A stretch of DNA of 64,000 nt from positions 62,001 to 126,000 of the forward strand of contig JACKIN010000008.1 of NCBI GenBank assembly GCA_020638495.1, written 5' to 3'. Made by a program: the position numbers and the translations under genes. The first letter of the stretch is position 1, and each line of letters opens with the position of its first letter. The notes under the pieces were generated by a model. The model saw nothing but the letters and a program-made list of their open reading frames with translations, had not been told where the DNA came from and did not search any database. Shown here in pieces: positions 15,982-27,288 of the stretch. This DNA is from Geminicoccaceae bacterium (GTDB taxonomy: Bacteria > Pseudomonadota > Alphaproteobacteria > Geminicoccales > Geminicoccaceae).

Positions 15982-16835
15982 CCGTCGGCATAAGCGAGCA
16001 GCCGCTGTAGCAGCGGGCTGTCGTCGGTGAATAGCGCGTCGAGCGCCGTGAAATGGTTGGCGTTTGGGATCTCGCCATGGCGGCAATCGGCCCCGAGCGC
16101 CTGCCAGCGATCGCTGAAGCTGCGGCTCTGCCGGCGGAACTCGGCACTCTCCGCGCCACCGACGACGATCTCGAGCGGGCAGGACGACGTGGGCTCGAGG
16201 TCGATCGGGCTCAACGCCAGAACCTCGGCGGTGGTGAGCTGCAGGGCCGGCTGCAGATAGGTGTAGGGAAAGGGGCGCAGGTCGAAGAGACCGGAGACGG
16301 CCATCGCACCGGCGACGAGGTCGTTCGGCAGGCCGTATTGTCCCTGCCAGTCGGTGGCGAGCGCCATGCCGACCAGATGGCCGCCGGCCGAATGGCCCGA
16401 AAGCGTGAGGCGCGCCGGGTCGCCGCCGAACCGGCCGATCTCAAGGTGACACCAGGCGATGGCGGCACGGGTCTGGCGGACGATCTCGGTGAGCGAGACG
16501 GTCGGGCACAAGGCGTAGTTGACAATGACAGCGGTGACACCGGTGGCCACCAGCGGCTCCGCCACCCAGGCGAAGTCGCGGGCCGAGAAGCGCCGCCAAT
16601 AGCCGCCATGCACGAAGACATGCACCGGCGAGCCGGGCCCGGCCGGAAACACATTCAGGTATTCGGCGAGAGTGGGACCATAGCGGATGTCGAGCTGGTG
16701 CCGCAGCCGCTCCAGCGCCCGCGCGCCGCGAACCGGCCAGTCCGCCATGCGCGCCGCGGCGTCGGGCACGGACTGGCCCGGGTTGTACTCGGCGTCGAGC
16801 GCCGCCTGGTCCTCGAAGTCGCGATAGAGCTTCAT
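15978..16835 (-). CDS. Alpha/beta hydrolase, kynurenine formamidase-like
   Basis: A 285-residue serine hydrolase of the esterase/HSL side. HVFVHGGYWRRF carries the HGGYW oxyanion motif typical of arylformamidases, the nucleophile is in LSGHSAGGH, and the catalytic His is near ANHFTALDAL. ATG at 16835 follows a GGGGGG Shine-Dalgarno, and the longer open frame upstream overlaps uvrB. Kynurenine formamidase is the closest described activity, but no other tryptophan-degradation gene is nearby, so the substrate is open. Confidence 0.75.
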   Translation of the reverse strand: MKLYRDFEDQAALDAEYNPGQSVPDAAARMADWPVRGARALERLRHQLDIRYGPTLAEYLNVFPAGPGSPVHVFVHGGYWRRFSARDFAWVAEPLVATGVTAVIVNYALCPTVSLTEIVRQTRAAIAWCHLEIGRFGGDPARLTLSGHSAGGHLVGMALATDWQGQYGLPNDLVAGAMAVSGLFDLRPFPYTYLQPALQLTTAEVLALSPIDLEPTSSCPLEIVVGGAESAEFRRQSRSFSDRWQALGADCRHGEIPNANHFTALDALFTDDSPLLQRLLAYADG

Positions 16836-16887
16836 CCGGCCCCCCTGCTGCCCTGGGGCCGCAACAAAGGTGGCCGGGGCAGCGCCG

Positions 16888-19095
<2,208 letters not shown>

Positions 19096-19231
19096 GGATG
19101 GCCCGTTCGGATCGACAGGTGGGAGCTAGGGAAAGAATGAGGATGGAGCCTAGCCGGGCCGACCTCAAGGGCGCTATGGGAAAAACGCCGCCGGCGGTGA
19201 TCCCGATCGGCCTGTCCTGGAGGGAACCCGC

Positions 19232-19846
19232 ATGCGCCTGTACCACAGCCAGACCTCGCCCTATGTCCGCAAGGTCATGGTGGTAGCCCGGGAGGCCGGT
19301 ATCCATGACCGAATCGAGCTGATCGCGGGAAGCGCGTCGCCGGTAGGCGAGACCGCTCCCGTCGCCAGGGACAATCCGCTCGGCAAGCTCCCCTGTCTGC
19401 TGCTCCAGGATGGCGGCGTGCTCTACGACAGCCGGGTTATCTGCGAGTACCTCGACAGCCAGCACGACGGACACAAGCTCTTCCCCGCTGCCGGCCCGGC
19501 CCGTTGGGAGGCGCTGCGTCGCCAGGCGCTCGGCGACGGCATCTGCGATGCCGCCCTGCTGCGCCGCTACGAGGCTTCTCAGCGGCCGCTCGAACGACAA
19601 TGGGACGAATGGGTGCTCGGCCAGAAACGCAAGATCGACCGCGCCCTCGATGCGCTCGAGGCGGAGGTCCCGAGCTTTCCAGCATCGCCCGACATCGGCC
19701 TGATCGCCGTCGCCATCGCCCTCGCCTATCTCGACCTGCGGTTCGCGGAAGACGCGTGGCGCGACGGCCGGCCGGGCCTCACGGCGTGGCAGGCCGGTTT
19801 TGCGATGCGGCCGTCGATGCGGGAGACGGCGCCGCCCGCCCAGTAG
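19232..19846 (+). CDS. Glutathione S-transferase family protein
   Basis: 204 residues. The thioredoxin-like N-terminal domain has the SPYVRKV active-site segment with Ser (residues 9-15), NPLGKLPCLLLQDG with cis-Pro, and DSRVICEYLD for glutathione binding. An all-helical C-terminal domain contains the N-cap-like segment near PDIGLIAVAIALAYLDLRF. ATG follows AGGGAA. The role in detoxification or stress is generic to the family. Confidence 0.85.
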   Translation: MRLYHSQTSPYVRKVMVVAREAGIHDRIELIAGSASPVGETAPVARDNPLGKLPCLLLQDGGVLYDSRVICEYLDSQHDGHKLFPAAGPARWEALRRQALGDGICDAALLRRYEASQRPLERQWDEWVLGQKRKIDRALDALEAEVPSFPASPDIGLIAVAIALAYLDLRFAEDAWRDGRPGLTAWQAGFAMRPSMRETAPPAQ

Positions 19847-19861
19847 GCAGCCAGGGTTGGC

Positions 19862-21106
19862 TCAGGCTGCCGTGATGCCGAGGCTGGCGGGCTCCGTCGT
19901 GCGTGCCGGGCTCATCGCCTCGACGCCGGCATCCGCCAGCGCCAGGCTCTCGATCGCCGCCTCGATGCCACCCCGGCCGAACGGGATGGCCGAGCGACGC
20001 ATCGCCAGCTCCACGCTGGCGAGCGTGCCGAGGATCATCGGCTCGTTGAGGTCGCCCAGATGGCCGATGCGGAAGGCCCGGCCCTCCAGCTCGCCGAGCC
20101 CGGCGCCGAGTGCTGTCGAATAGGTGTCGCGGGCAGAGCGGCGCATGGCGTCCGGATCGATGCCGGGGGCGGTATGGATGGCGGTGACGCCGTTGGCGCG
20201 GCTGGCCGGATCCATGGCGTGGAAGCTCAGGGCACCCGCCTCGCTCCAGCGGGCGACGCAGGCGCGAACCGCATCGGCAAGCCGGCGATGTCGCTCGACG
20301 ACCTCGCCCAGCCCCTCCTCGAACAGCATGTCGAGCGCCTCGCGCAGGCCCCATATCTGCTGCAGGGGCGGCGTGCCGTGAAACCATTGATAGCTCATGG
20401 CGCCGCGGCGAAAACAGATGTCGAAATAGCGCCTGGGGTGGCGGCAGGACTCGGCCACCTCGAGCGCACGCTCGTTGAACGCCGTGAAGCAGAGGCCCGG
20501 GGTCGACATCAGGCCCTTCTGCGAAGCGGTGAGCGCGCAGTCGATGCCCCAGTCGTCCATGGCGAACGGCTCGACCGCGAGGCTGGCGACGGCGTCGACC
20601 ACGAAGAGCGCCGGATGACGCACCTCGTCGAGCGCGCGCCGGATGGCCTCGATGTCGCTGCGGATGCCGGTCGCGGTTTCGGTCTGGACGACCAGCAGGG
20701 CCTTGATCCGGTGCTCGGTGTCGGCGCGCAGGCGATCGGCGATCCGGCCGACATCCAGCGGCAGCCGGCGATCCATCTCCAGCCGCTCGGTCCTGAGCCC
20801 GAGCTTCTCCGCCATCTCGGCCCAGTAGTGCGAGAACCGGCCGGAGACCGGCATCAGCACCGTGTCACCCGGCTCCACGAGGTTGACCAGCGGCACTTCC
20901 CAGGCGGCATGGCCGTTGCCGATGAAGCTGAAGACCTCGCCCGTCGTGCGGAAGACCTTCGCCAGATCGTCGAGGCAGGACCGGGCGACGCCGCTGAAGG
21001 CCGGGGCGGCGAAGTCCTCCGCGGCGCGATGCATCGCACGCAGCACCCGGTCGGGCACGTTGGTGGGCCCCGGTGTCGCCAGGAAAATTCGTCCGCGCAG
21101 CGTCAT
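19862..21106 (-). CDS. Class V aminotransferase (serine/alanine-glyoxylate aminotransferase-like)
   Basis: A 414-residue PLP enzyme. The N-terminus ATPGPTNVPDRVLRAM is the hallmark of the serine-glyoxylate/alanine-glyoxylate group. The PLP lysine is in TASQKGLM, with Asp in LFVVDAVASLAVE. The C-terminal half has FRIGHLGDLNEPMILGTLAS. ATG at 21106 is preferred (GAGGAA Shine-Dalgarno), 25 codons inside the longest frame. It probably interconverts glyoxylate and an amino acid. No serine-cycle genes are adjacent. Confidence 0.85.
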   Translation of the reverse strand: MTLRGRIFLATPGPTNVPDRVLRAMHRAAEDFAAPAFSGVARSCLDDLAKVFRTTGEVFSFIGNGHAAWEVPLVNLVEPGDTVLMPVSGRFSHYWAEMAEKLGLRTERLEMDRRLPLDVGRIADRLRADTEHRIKALLVVQTETATGIRSDIEAIRRALDEVRHPALFVVDAVASLAVEPFAMDDWGIDCALTASQKGLMSTPGLCFTAFNERALEVAESCRHPRRYFDICFRRGAMSYQWFHGTPPLQQIWGLREALDMLFEEGLGEVVERHRRLADAVRACVARWSEAGALSFHAMDPASRANGVTAIHTAPGIDPDAMRRSARDTYSTALGAGLGELEGRAFRIGHLGDLNEPMILGTLASVELAMRRSAIPFGRGGIEAAIESLALADAGVEAMSPARTTEPASLGITAA

Positions 21107-21281
21107 GCGTTCCTCGAGTGGCGGTGCATGGGCAGGAACTAGCGAAGTGGCGGGCCTTCGGAAACCCGTAAAGCCTAACACGAGGTCGCACTCGAAGGTC
21201 GAGGCGGCAGCCCGGCAATTGACGCGACATGGTGAACGAACGTTTAATCACGACACCGGAAAAGCCAGCGAGGAGATCGAG

Positions 21282-22016
21282 TTGCGGCGTGCGTTGCTCC
21301 TGGTGCTGGGCTTGCTTTCCTGCCATGCGGCCACTGCCCAGGCGGCGACGCCGGCGGCGCGCTGCATGGCGATAATCGCGGTGCTGGAGGCCGCCGGCGA
21401 AGGCGAGGCGGGGATGGCGGCCGTGATCGAGGTGGTGAAGAACCGCACGGCGGACCCCCGCTTTCCCGACGAGGCCTGTGCCGTGGTCGCCCAGGATCGC
21501 CAGTTCCAGCCGGTCGGCGAATGGCCCGCTCTGAAGCGCGCCCTGGCCCAGCCGGCAGCGCTCGATCCGCATGCCATGCTCGCCGGCGGCCCGGTGCGCC
21601 GCAGCCTCGACCGGGCGTTCCGCCTGGTCTCCGCGGGTCCTTCGTCGCTTACCGGCGGTGCGCTCTACTTCGTCAACCCCCGTGCCATGGACCCGCGCCA
21701 CTGCGACTGGTTCGCCGGCCTGAAGCGCACCGCCAAGATCGGCAACCATGTCTTCATGACCCACTACCGCAAGGGCGAGCGCCGGGCGGCGCCGGCTCTC
21801 GACTGCAGCGATCCGATGATCGGCAGCCTGCTCAACGCGAAGTCCAGCCTCGCCCGCCAATACGCGCAAGGCCTCTTCCACCCGGATGGTCCGAGGATTG
21901 CCAGCCGCACGCCGACCCCGGCGGAGCTCAAGGCCTGGCGCCGCACCGGCCGTCTCGATGCCCGTGCCGCCGAGCTCAAGAAGCACTTCAAGCCTGGCTG
22001 GATCTCGCTCGAGTGA
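21282..22016 (+). CDS. Exported cell wall hydrolase, SleB-like
   Basis: The chosen TTG start at 21282 has AGGAG 7 nt upstream and is followed directly by a signal peptide (LLLVLGLLSCHAATAQA). The mature part is a hydrolase_2/SleB-type domain: AVLEAAGEGEAGMAAVIEVV, NRTADPRFPDEACAVVAQ, QFQPV, TGGALYFVNP. It would act on peptidoglycan in the periplasm, with the catalytic Glu in the EAAGEGEAG segment. The last 70 residues are Lys/Arg-rich and specific to this protein. Confidence 0.75.
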   Translation: MRRALLLVLGLLSCHAATAQAATPAARCMAIIAVLEAAGEGEAGMAAVIEVVKNRTADPRFPDEACAVVAQDRQFQPVGEWPALKRALAQPAALDPHAMLAGGPVRRSLDRAFRLVSAGPSSLTGGALYFVNPRAMDPRHCDWFAGLKRTAKIGNHVFMTHYRKGERRAAPALDCSDPMIGSLLNAKSSLARQYAQGLFHPDGPRIASRTPTPAELKAWRRTGRLDARAAELKKHFKPGWISLE

Positions 22017-22040
22017 CGCGAGACTGTCGGCGGATGGTCC

Positions 22041-22442
22041 TCAGGCCAGCCCGCGTTTGGCCAGCGCCGCCGACTCGTCCGTCGGGAAGTCGACGTGGAT
22101 GTGGTTTCGGTCGATGTCGTGAAAGTTGACCTGGATGATCGGGAAGCCCGGCGGCAGGCCAACTTCGTAAGGGACGTCGTGCGCTTCCAGATGCTTGAGA
22201 AATTCCTCGAGACCGGTGGCGCTGACGGCGAAATGCTCGAGCTTGGGGGCGATGGCGGCCGGCTCTTCCTCGACCTCGACGAGATGAACGATGGGGAAGC
22301 CATCGCAGTACAGCCAGGCGCCGCCGAACGGGAAGTCGGGCCGGGGGCCGGGCTGCATGTCGAGGATCTTCCCATACCAGTCGATCATCGCCTGAAGCTG
22401 GCTGGTGCGCACATTGACATGGTCGAGCCGTGCGAGCGGCAT
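22041..22442 (-). CDS. VOC/glyoxalase family protein
   Basis: A 133-residue single VOC domain starting LDHVNVRTSQLQAMIDWYGK, then FAVSATGLEEFLKHLE and a metal-site-like end NHIHVDFP. His at the start and in HVDF are plausible metal ligands. ATG follows a strong GGGAGGAAC. It is convergent with the SleB-like gene and divergent from the MFS gene. The reaction is unknown. Confidence 0.8.
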   Translation of the reverse strand: MPLARLDHVNVRTSQLQAMIDWYGKILDMQPGPRPDFPFGGAWLYCDGFPIVHLVEVEEEPAAIAPKLEHFAVSATGLEEFLKHLEAHDVPYEVGLPPGFPIIQVNFHDIDRNHIHVDFPTDESAALAKRGLA

Positions 22443-22525
22443 GGCTGTTCCTCCCTGATGGCATCTGCCCCATATCTAGCGCGATCGATCACCGAGCGAC
22501 AGCGCCCCCGCAGCGGCCGGCCCCG

Positions 22526-23698
22526 ATGACGAGTTCCAGGCTCGGCGTGGTCGTCGCCCTCGGCACGACGCAGACCCTGGCGTTCGGCTCCACCTATTAC
22601 CTGCCGGCAATCCTCGCTGCCCCCATGGCGGAAACGCTGGGCCTGGGAGTCGGCTGGGTCTATGCGGCGTTCTCGATTGCCCTGCTCGTTTCCGGCGTTC
22701 TCGGGCCCGTGGTCGGCAGTCGCATCGACCGGCTGGGCGGGCGCGATGTCCTTGCCGCTTCCAGCCTGATCTTCGCCCTGGGCCTCGGCCTCCTCGCGGC
22801 GACCTCGGGCCCTTCGCTCCTGGTCCTCGCCTGGCTCCTGATCGGCGTCGGCATGGCCATGGGCCTCTACGACGCCGGATTCGCCACGCTCGCCGGCATC
22901 TATGGGCGCGAGGCGCGGGCGCCCATCACCGGCATCACCCTGATCGCCGGCTTCGCCAGCACCGTCGCCTGGCCGCTCACCACCCTGCTCGAGCAATCGG
23001 TCGGCTGGCGTGGCGCCTGCGTCTTCTGGGCACTCGTCCATCTCCTGCTCTGCCTGCCGATCAATCGCTGGCTGGTGCCGCGCGGCACCCAGAAGCTGCC
23101 GGAGGTGATCCAGGGCGCGCCGCTGCGCACCCGACAGCCGGGCGAGCTGCGCGCGATGCTCGCCCTGGGCTTCGTCTTCGCCGTGAGCTGGTTCGTCAGC
23201 ACGGCCTATGCCGCGCACCTGCCGGGTCTGCTGCTCACTGCCGGCCTGACCCCGGCCATGGCCCTCTTCGCCGCGACGCTCGTCGGACCCGCCCAGGTCG
23301 CGGCGCGGCTGGTCGAGTTCAGCCTGCTGCGCCGCTATCACCCCCTGGTCTCGGCGCGGCTCGCCACCCTGGCGCACCCGATCGGAGCGGCAGCGCTGCT
23401 CGCCTTCGGTGCCCCGGCCGCGGTCCTGTTCACCGTCCTGCATGGTGCCGGCAACGGCATTCTCACGATTGCCAAGGGGACGCTGCCCTTGGCGCTCTTC
23501 GGGCCGGTTGGGTACGGGCTGCGGCAGGGCCTGCTAACGGCCCCCTCGCGCTTTGCCCAAGCCGCGGCACCATTCCTCATGACGCTGGCCATCGAGCACC
23601 TGGGCCTCGGCGTTCTCGCTGTCTCCGGCGGGCTCCTGCTGCTGGCCTGCCTCGCCCTCTTCGCCGTGCCGCGCTCGCTCGGGCCGCCGACCGGTTGA
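22526..23698 (+). CDS. MFS transporter
   Basis: 390 residues with about 12 hydrophobic segments. The cytoplasmic loop motif GSRIDRLGGRDVLA between helices 2 and 3 matches the MFS signature. ATG at 22526 opens directly at helix 1 (MTSSRLGVVVALGTTQTLAF); the earlier start in the longer frame would add a non-family leader. Substrate is not inferable. It is convergent with ccoP. Confidence 0.82.
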   Translation: MTSSRLGVVVALGTTQTLAFGSTYYLPAILAAPMAETLGLGVGWVYAAFSIALLVSGVLGPVVGSRIDRLGGRDVLAASSLIFALGLGLLAATSGPSLLVLAWLLIGVGMAMGLYDAGFATLAGIYGREARAPITGITLIAGFASTVAWPLTTLLEQSVGWRGACVFWALVHLLLCLPINRWLVPRGTQKLPEVIQGAPLRTRQPGELRAMLALGFVFAVSWFVSTAYAAHLPGLLLTAGLTPAMALFAATLVGPAQVAARLVEFSLLRRYHPLVSARLATLAHPIGAAALLAFGAPAAVLFTVLHGAGNGILTIAKGTLPLALFGPVGYGLRQGLLTAPSRFAQAAAPFLMTLAIEHLGLGVLAVSGGLLLLACLALFAVPRSLGPPTG

Positions 23699-23708
23699 TC
23701 CTGCTCGC

Positions 23709-24578
23709 CTACTCGCCGCCACCGAGATTGTGGACGTAGACGGTGAGCATGGTGATGACTTCCTCGGGCAGCCGACCCTGCCAGGCCGGCATGACACCGT
23801 GCTGCGGCCTCGAGATCTGGGCGGCGATTTCCTCGGGCGTGTTGCCGTAGAGCCAGACGGCATCGGTCAGGTTGGGGGCGCCCAGATCGCGGATGCCCTT
23901 GCCGTCCTCGCCGTGGCAGGCGGCACAATTCAGCTCGTACGTCTCCTGCCCGGTTGCCGCCAGCGCAGCGTCATGGTCCTGTCCGCCGAGCGCCAGCACG
24001 TATTGCACGACCCCGGCGATCTCCTCGCGGCTGAGGATCTCGTCGGCGCCGAAAGCCGGCATTATGCCGAAGCGCGCGTCGGGATCGTCCTCGTTGCGAA
24101 TGCCGTGCCTGATGGTCTGCTGGATCGAGTCGAGCGAGCCGCCCCAGATCCACGCATCGTCGGCCAGAGTCGGGTAGTGCAACTGGCCGGCGCCGCCCAA
24201 CCCGTGACAACCCGCACAGTTGTCCTTGAAGTGACGCTCGCCACCCGCCAGGGCGAACTGCAGGAGCTCGGGGTCCGCGGCGACCTCCGCCGCATCCGCC
24301 GCGGCGATTCGCTCGAGGAACACTGCCTGGGCTGCCCGGGCCTCGGCCAGCCGCGTATCCAGCTCCAAGCGCTGGTTCGAGCCGAGCAGCCCCGGGGTGT
24401 AGCCGGTCGAGCTGGGCCAGGCCGGGAAGAGGATCCACCAGAGCACCGAGAAGGCGATGCTGGCATAGAAGACGTAGAGCCACCATTTGGGCAGCGGGTT
24501 GTTGAGCTCCTTGATCCCGTCCCATTCGTGGCCGGTCGTATCGACCCCGGTGACCTCGTCCCTCTCAACGGTCGCCAT
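23709..24578 (-). CDS. ccoP: cbb3-type cytochrome c oxidase diheme subunit CcoP
   Basis: 289 residues. One N-terminal membrane helix (WWLYVFYASIAFSVLWWIL) is followed by two c-type haem sites, CAGCH at 121-125 and CAACH at 218-222, with methionine ligand candidates in GIMPAF and GVMPAW. The N-terminus WDGIKELNNPLPKWWL is the CcoP signature. ATG at 24578 has AAGGAG 7 nt upstream. It overlaps the ccoQ end. It passes electrons from cytochrome c to CcoO/CcoN. Confidence 0.96.
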   Translation of the reverse strand: MATVERDEVTGVDTTGHEWDGIKELNNPLPKWWLYVFYASIAFSVLWWILFPAWPSSTGYTPGLLGSNQRLELDTRLAEARAAQAVFLERIAAADAAEVAADPELLQFALAGGERHFKDNCAGCHGLGGAGQLHYPTLADDAWIWGGSLDSIQQTIRHGIRNEDDPDARFGIMPAFGADEILSREEIAGVVQYVLALGGQDHDAALAATGQETYELNCAACHGEDGKGIRDLGAPNLTDAVWLYGNTPEEIAAQISRPQHGVMPAWQGRLPEEVITMLTVYVHNLGGGE

Positions 24579-24756
24579 TCGTCTTCTCCTTCTCACCGGG
24601 CAGGTCGTCGGGCTGGTCCTCGAACGGAATGCGGGCGTTCTCTTCCATCTCTTTCTTTCGGCCGGGCCAGAACACCCAGGCGACGATGCCGATGAAGATC
24701 AGCATCAGCCACAGGCCCCAAACGGCGTTCGCCCATTCGGCGAGCGTGTCGACCAC
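24565..24756 (-). CDS. ccoQ: cbb3 oxidase small subunit CcoQ
   Basis: 63 residues with one membrane helix (ANAVWGLWLMLIFIGIVAWVFW) followed by the PGRKKEMEENA segment typical of CcoQ, then an acidic tail (IPFEDQPDD). GTG start. It overlaps ccoP by 14 nt and lies 21 nt after ccoO. It stabilises the complex in known systems. Confidence 0.9.
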   Translation of the reverse strand: MVDTLAEWANAVWGLWLMLIFIGIVAWVFWPGRKKEMEENARIPFEDQPDDLPGEKEKTNGDR

Positions 24757-24777
24757 GAGCGATACGCCCTTGCGCCG

Positions 24778-25509
24778 CTACTGCAGGATGTCCTCGGTGC
24801 GGATGTCGGTGAAGTCCACCATCCGGCCGAGGATCTGCAGGTAGGCGATGACCGCGTCCATTTCGGTGACTTCGTTCGGCCGGCCGTCGAGGTCGCCGAC
24901 GACGGCCTTGGGATAGCGCGCGAGGAGACCGTCATAGTCGGCATCGGGCGTCGCCTGGTCACGCAGATCGGCGGCGGCGCTCTCGATCATCTCTTCGGTA
25001 TAGGGCACGCCGACGATGCCGAGCGTGCGCAGATGCTCGGCGATGTCGTGGTAGCCGACCTCGCGCTCCAGGAGGAAGTGATAGCCGGGCATGATGCTCT
25101 CCGGCACGACGGCCCGGGGATCGACCATATGCGCGACGTGCCAGTCGTTCGAGTACTTGCCGCCGACCCGCGCGAGATCCGGCCCGGTTCGCTTGCTGCC
25201 CCATTGGAAGGGGTGGTCGTACATGCTCTCCGCGGCGAGGCTGTAGTGGCCATAGCGCTCGGCCTCGTCACGGAACGGCCGGATCATCTGGCTGTGGCAG
25301 TTGTAGCAGCCTTCGCGGATGTAGATGTTGCGGCCGACCTGCTCGAGCGGTGAGTAGGGGCGGACACCCTCGACCTTCTCGATCGTCGATTCGATCTTGA
25401 ACAGCGGGACGATCTCGACGAGCCCGCCGATCGAGACGGTGATCAGGATGAGGATGGCGAGAACCGAGGCGCGCGTCTCGATCTTGCCATGATGCTTGAT
25501 CAGGTTCAT
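24778..25509 (-). CDS. ccoO: cbb3 oxidase monohaem subunit CcoO
   Basis: 243 residues. An N-terminal membrane helix (ASVLAILILITVSIGGLVEI) precedes a c-haem site CYNCH (68-72), and the Met ligand candidate is in PESIMPGYHFL. The segment YSPLEQVGRNIYIREGCYNC and the C-terminal VIAYLQILGRM are family-typical. ATG with AAGGAG. It lies 11 nt after ccoN. Confidence 0.96.
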   Translation of the reverse strand: MNLIKHHGKIETRASVLAILILITVSIGGLVEIVPLFKIESTIEKVEGVRPYSPLEQVGRNIYIREGCYNCHSQMIRPFRDEAERYGHYSLAAESMYDHPFQWGSKRTGPDLARVGGKYSNDWHVAHMVDPRAVVPESIMPGYHFLLEREVGYHDIAEHLRTLGIVGVPYTEEMIESAAADLRDQATPDADYDGLLARYPKAVVGDLDGRPNEVTEMDAVIAYLQILGRMVDFTDIRTEDILQ

Positions 25510-25520
25510 CGGGGCGCTCC

Positions 25521-26999
25521 TTATTCGGCCGGGGCGGGCACGGGTCCCGCCATGACCCGACCAGGCTCTTCCTCGACCCTGATCTCGCGGCGCATGGTCC
25601 GGATCAGATTGTAGACCATGATGAGCGCACCGCTGAGGAAGAGTACGCCGCCGAAGGCCCGGATCACGTAATAGGGATGCATGGCCGCCACCGTCTCGAC
25701 GAACGAGTACTGGAGGAAGCCGAGGCTGTCATAGGAACGCCACATCAGGCCCTGCATGATCCCAGACACCCACATCGCCGTGATGTAGAGGACGATGCCG
25801 AGGGTCGCGATCCAGAAGTGCCATTCGACGAGGCGGAGCGAGTAGAGCCGCTGCGCCTGCCAGAGCCTGGGCACGAGATAGTAGACGGCGCCGAAGCTGA
25901 CGAAGGCGACCCAGCCGAGCGCGCCGGAATGGACGTGGCCGATGGTCCAGTCGGTGTAGTGCGAGAGCGCATTGACCTGCCGGATCGACATGAGCGGCCC
26001 CTCGAACGTGCTCATGCCGTAGAAGGCGACCGAGACCACGAGGAAGCGCAGGACCGGGTCGGTGCGCAGCTTGTCCCAGGCGCCGGAGAGCGTCATCAGG
26101 CCGTTGATCATGCCGCCCCAGGACGGCATCCAGAGCATGATCGAGAACGTCATGCCCAGCACCTGCGCCCAGTCGGGCAGCGCGGTGTAGTGCAGATGGT
26201 GCGGGCCAGCCCAGATATAGAGGAAAATCAGCGCCCAGAAGTGGATGATCGAGAGGCGGTAGGAATAGACCGGCCGGTTCGCCTGCTTCGGCACGAAATA
26301 ATACATCATGCCGAGAAACCCGGCGGTGAGGAAGAAGCCGACGGCGTTGTGGCCGTACCACCACTGTGTCAGCGCGTCCTGGACGCCAGCGAAGAGCGAG
26401 TAGCTCTTGATCCCGAAGAACGTCACCGGCACCGCCAGGTTGTTGACGATGTGCAGCATCGCGATGGTGATGATGAAGGCGAGGTAGAACCAGTTGGCGA
26501 CGTAGATGTGCGGCTCTTTGCGCTTGAGCAGCGTGCCCATGAAGATGACGAGGTAGGTGACCCAGACCACGGTCAGCCAGAGGTCGACATACCATTCCGG
26601 CTCGGCGTACTCGCGGCTCTGGGTGACGCCCATGACGTAGCCGGTGGCGGCGAGCACGATGAAGAGCTGGTAGCCCCAGAACAGGAAGCTGGCGAGCAGC
26701 GGCCCGCCGAACAGGCTGGTCCGACAGGTGCGCTGGACCACGTAGAGCGAGGTGCCGAGCAACGCGTTGCCGCCGAAGGCGAAGACTACCGCAGAGGTGT
26801 GCAGCGGCCGCAGGCGCCCGAAGCTCGTCCACTCGAGATCGAGGTTGAGCACGGGATAGGCGAGCTGGAAGGCGATGACGACGCCTACGAGGAAGCCGAC
26901 GACGCCCCAGAAGACCGTCGCCAGCGTGAACAGCCGGACCACGTCCTCGTCGTAGGCGCTCAGGGCACGGCCAACCGGGGCCGTCATCACCGCTGCCAT
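25521..26999 (-). CDS. ccoN: cbb3 oxidase catalytic subunit CcoN
   Basis: 492 residues with 12 or more membrane helices. The haem-copper ligands are visible: RPLHTSAVVFAFGGN (low-spin haem His), WWYGHNAVGF (CuB His), and HYTDWTIGHVHSGALGW near the end. The ATG at 26999 is preferred; the longer frame adds a non-family leader. It is first in the operon ccoNOQP, which ends at 23709. An FNR/FixK box lies 95-108 nt upstream. This is the proton-pumping terminal oxidase for low oxygen. Confidence 0.97.
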   Translation of the reverse strand: MAAVMTAPVGRALSAYDEDVVRLFTLATVFWGVVGFLVGVVIAFQLAYPVLNLDLEWTSFGRLRPLHTSAVVFAFGGNALLGTSLYVVQRTCRTSLFGGPLLASFLFWGYQLFIVLAATGYVMGVTQSREYAEPEWYVDLWLTVVWVTYLVIFMGTLLKRKEPHIYVANWFYLAFIITIAMLHIVNNLAVPVTFFGIKSYSLFAGVQDALTQWWYGHNAVGFFLTAGFLGMMYYFVPKQANRPVYSYRLSIIHFWALIFLYIWAGPHHLHYTALPDWAQVLGMTFSIMLWMPSWGGMINGLMTLSGAWDKLRTDPVLRFLVVSVAFYGMSTFEGPLMSIRQVNALSHYTDWTIGHVHSGALGWVAFVSFGAVYYLVPRLWQAQRLYSLRLVEWHFWIATLGIVLYITAMWVSGIMQGLMWRSYDSLGFLQYSFVETVAAMHPYYVIRAFGGVLFLSGALIMVYNLIRTMRREIRVEEEPGRVMAGPVPAPAE

Positions 27000-27093
27000 C
27001 TCGTTCTCCCGCTTGCCGCGTCCCACGTGCCGTTGGTGGAAAATGCGGCCCGTGCTGCGCTGAAGGGATTGCCTGCGCAGCAGCGACCTGACA

Positions 27094-27107
27094 TTGATCC
27101 AAGTCAA
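27094..27107. promoter_or_regulatory. FNR/FixK-type box upstream of ccoN
   Basis: TTGATCCAAGTCAA matches the TTGAT-N4-RTCAA consensus fully. Its centre is about 101 nt upstream of the ccoN start and 182 nt or more from the divergent gene at 27289. Position and context fit activation of the oxidase under low oxygen. Confidence 0.8.
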
Positions 27108-27288
27108 GAGCCGGCGATCACCTTTGCACTACGAAGCCCCTGTTTGCGCAACCCCGATTGCGCCACACGAGGTGTGACACATCGGCGGTGGTGGCCGGCC
27201 GCGTTGGCCTTGTGTAAAGTGGGGGCTGTGCAAGGTTGCCTTCGATCCGGGCCAGCCCGGTGGCGGGAATGATCTGGGAGTGACGACG

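Noticed and set aside
19096..19231. SOS box upstream of uvrB
   Set aside because: Only a single GTTC is seen, with no second half at the required spacing.
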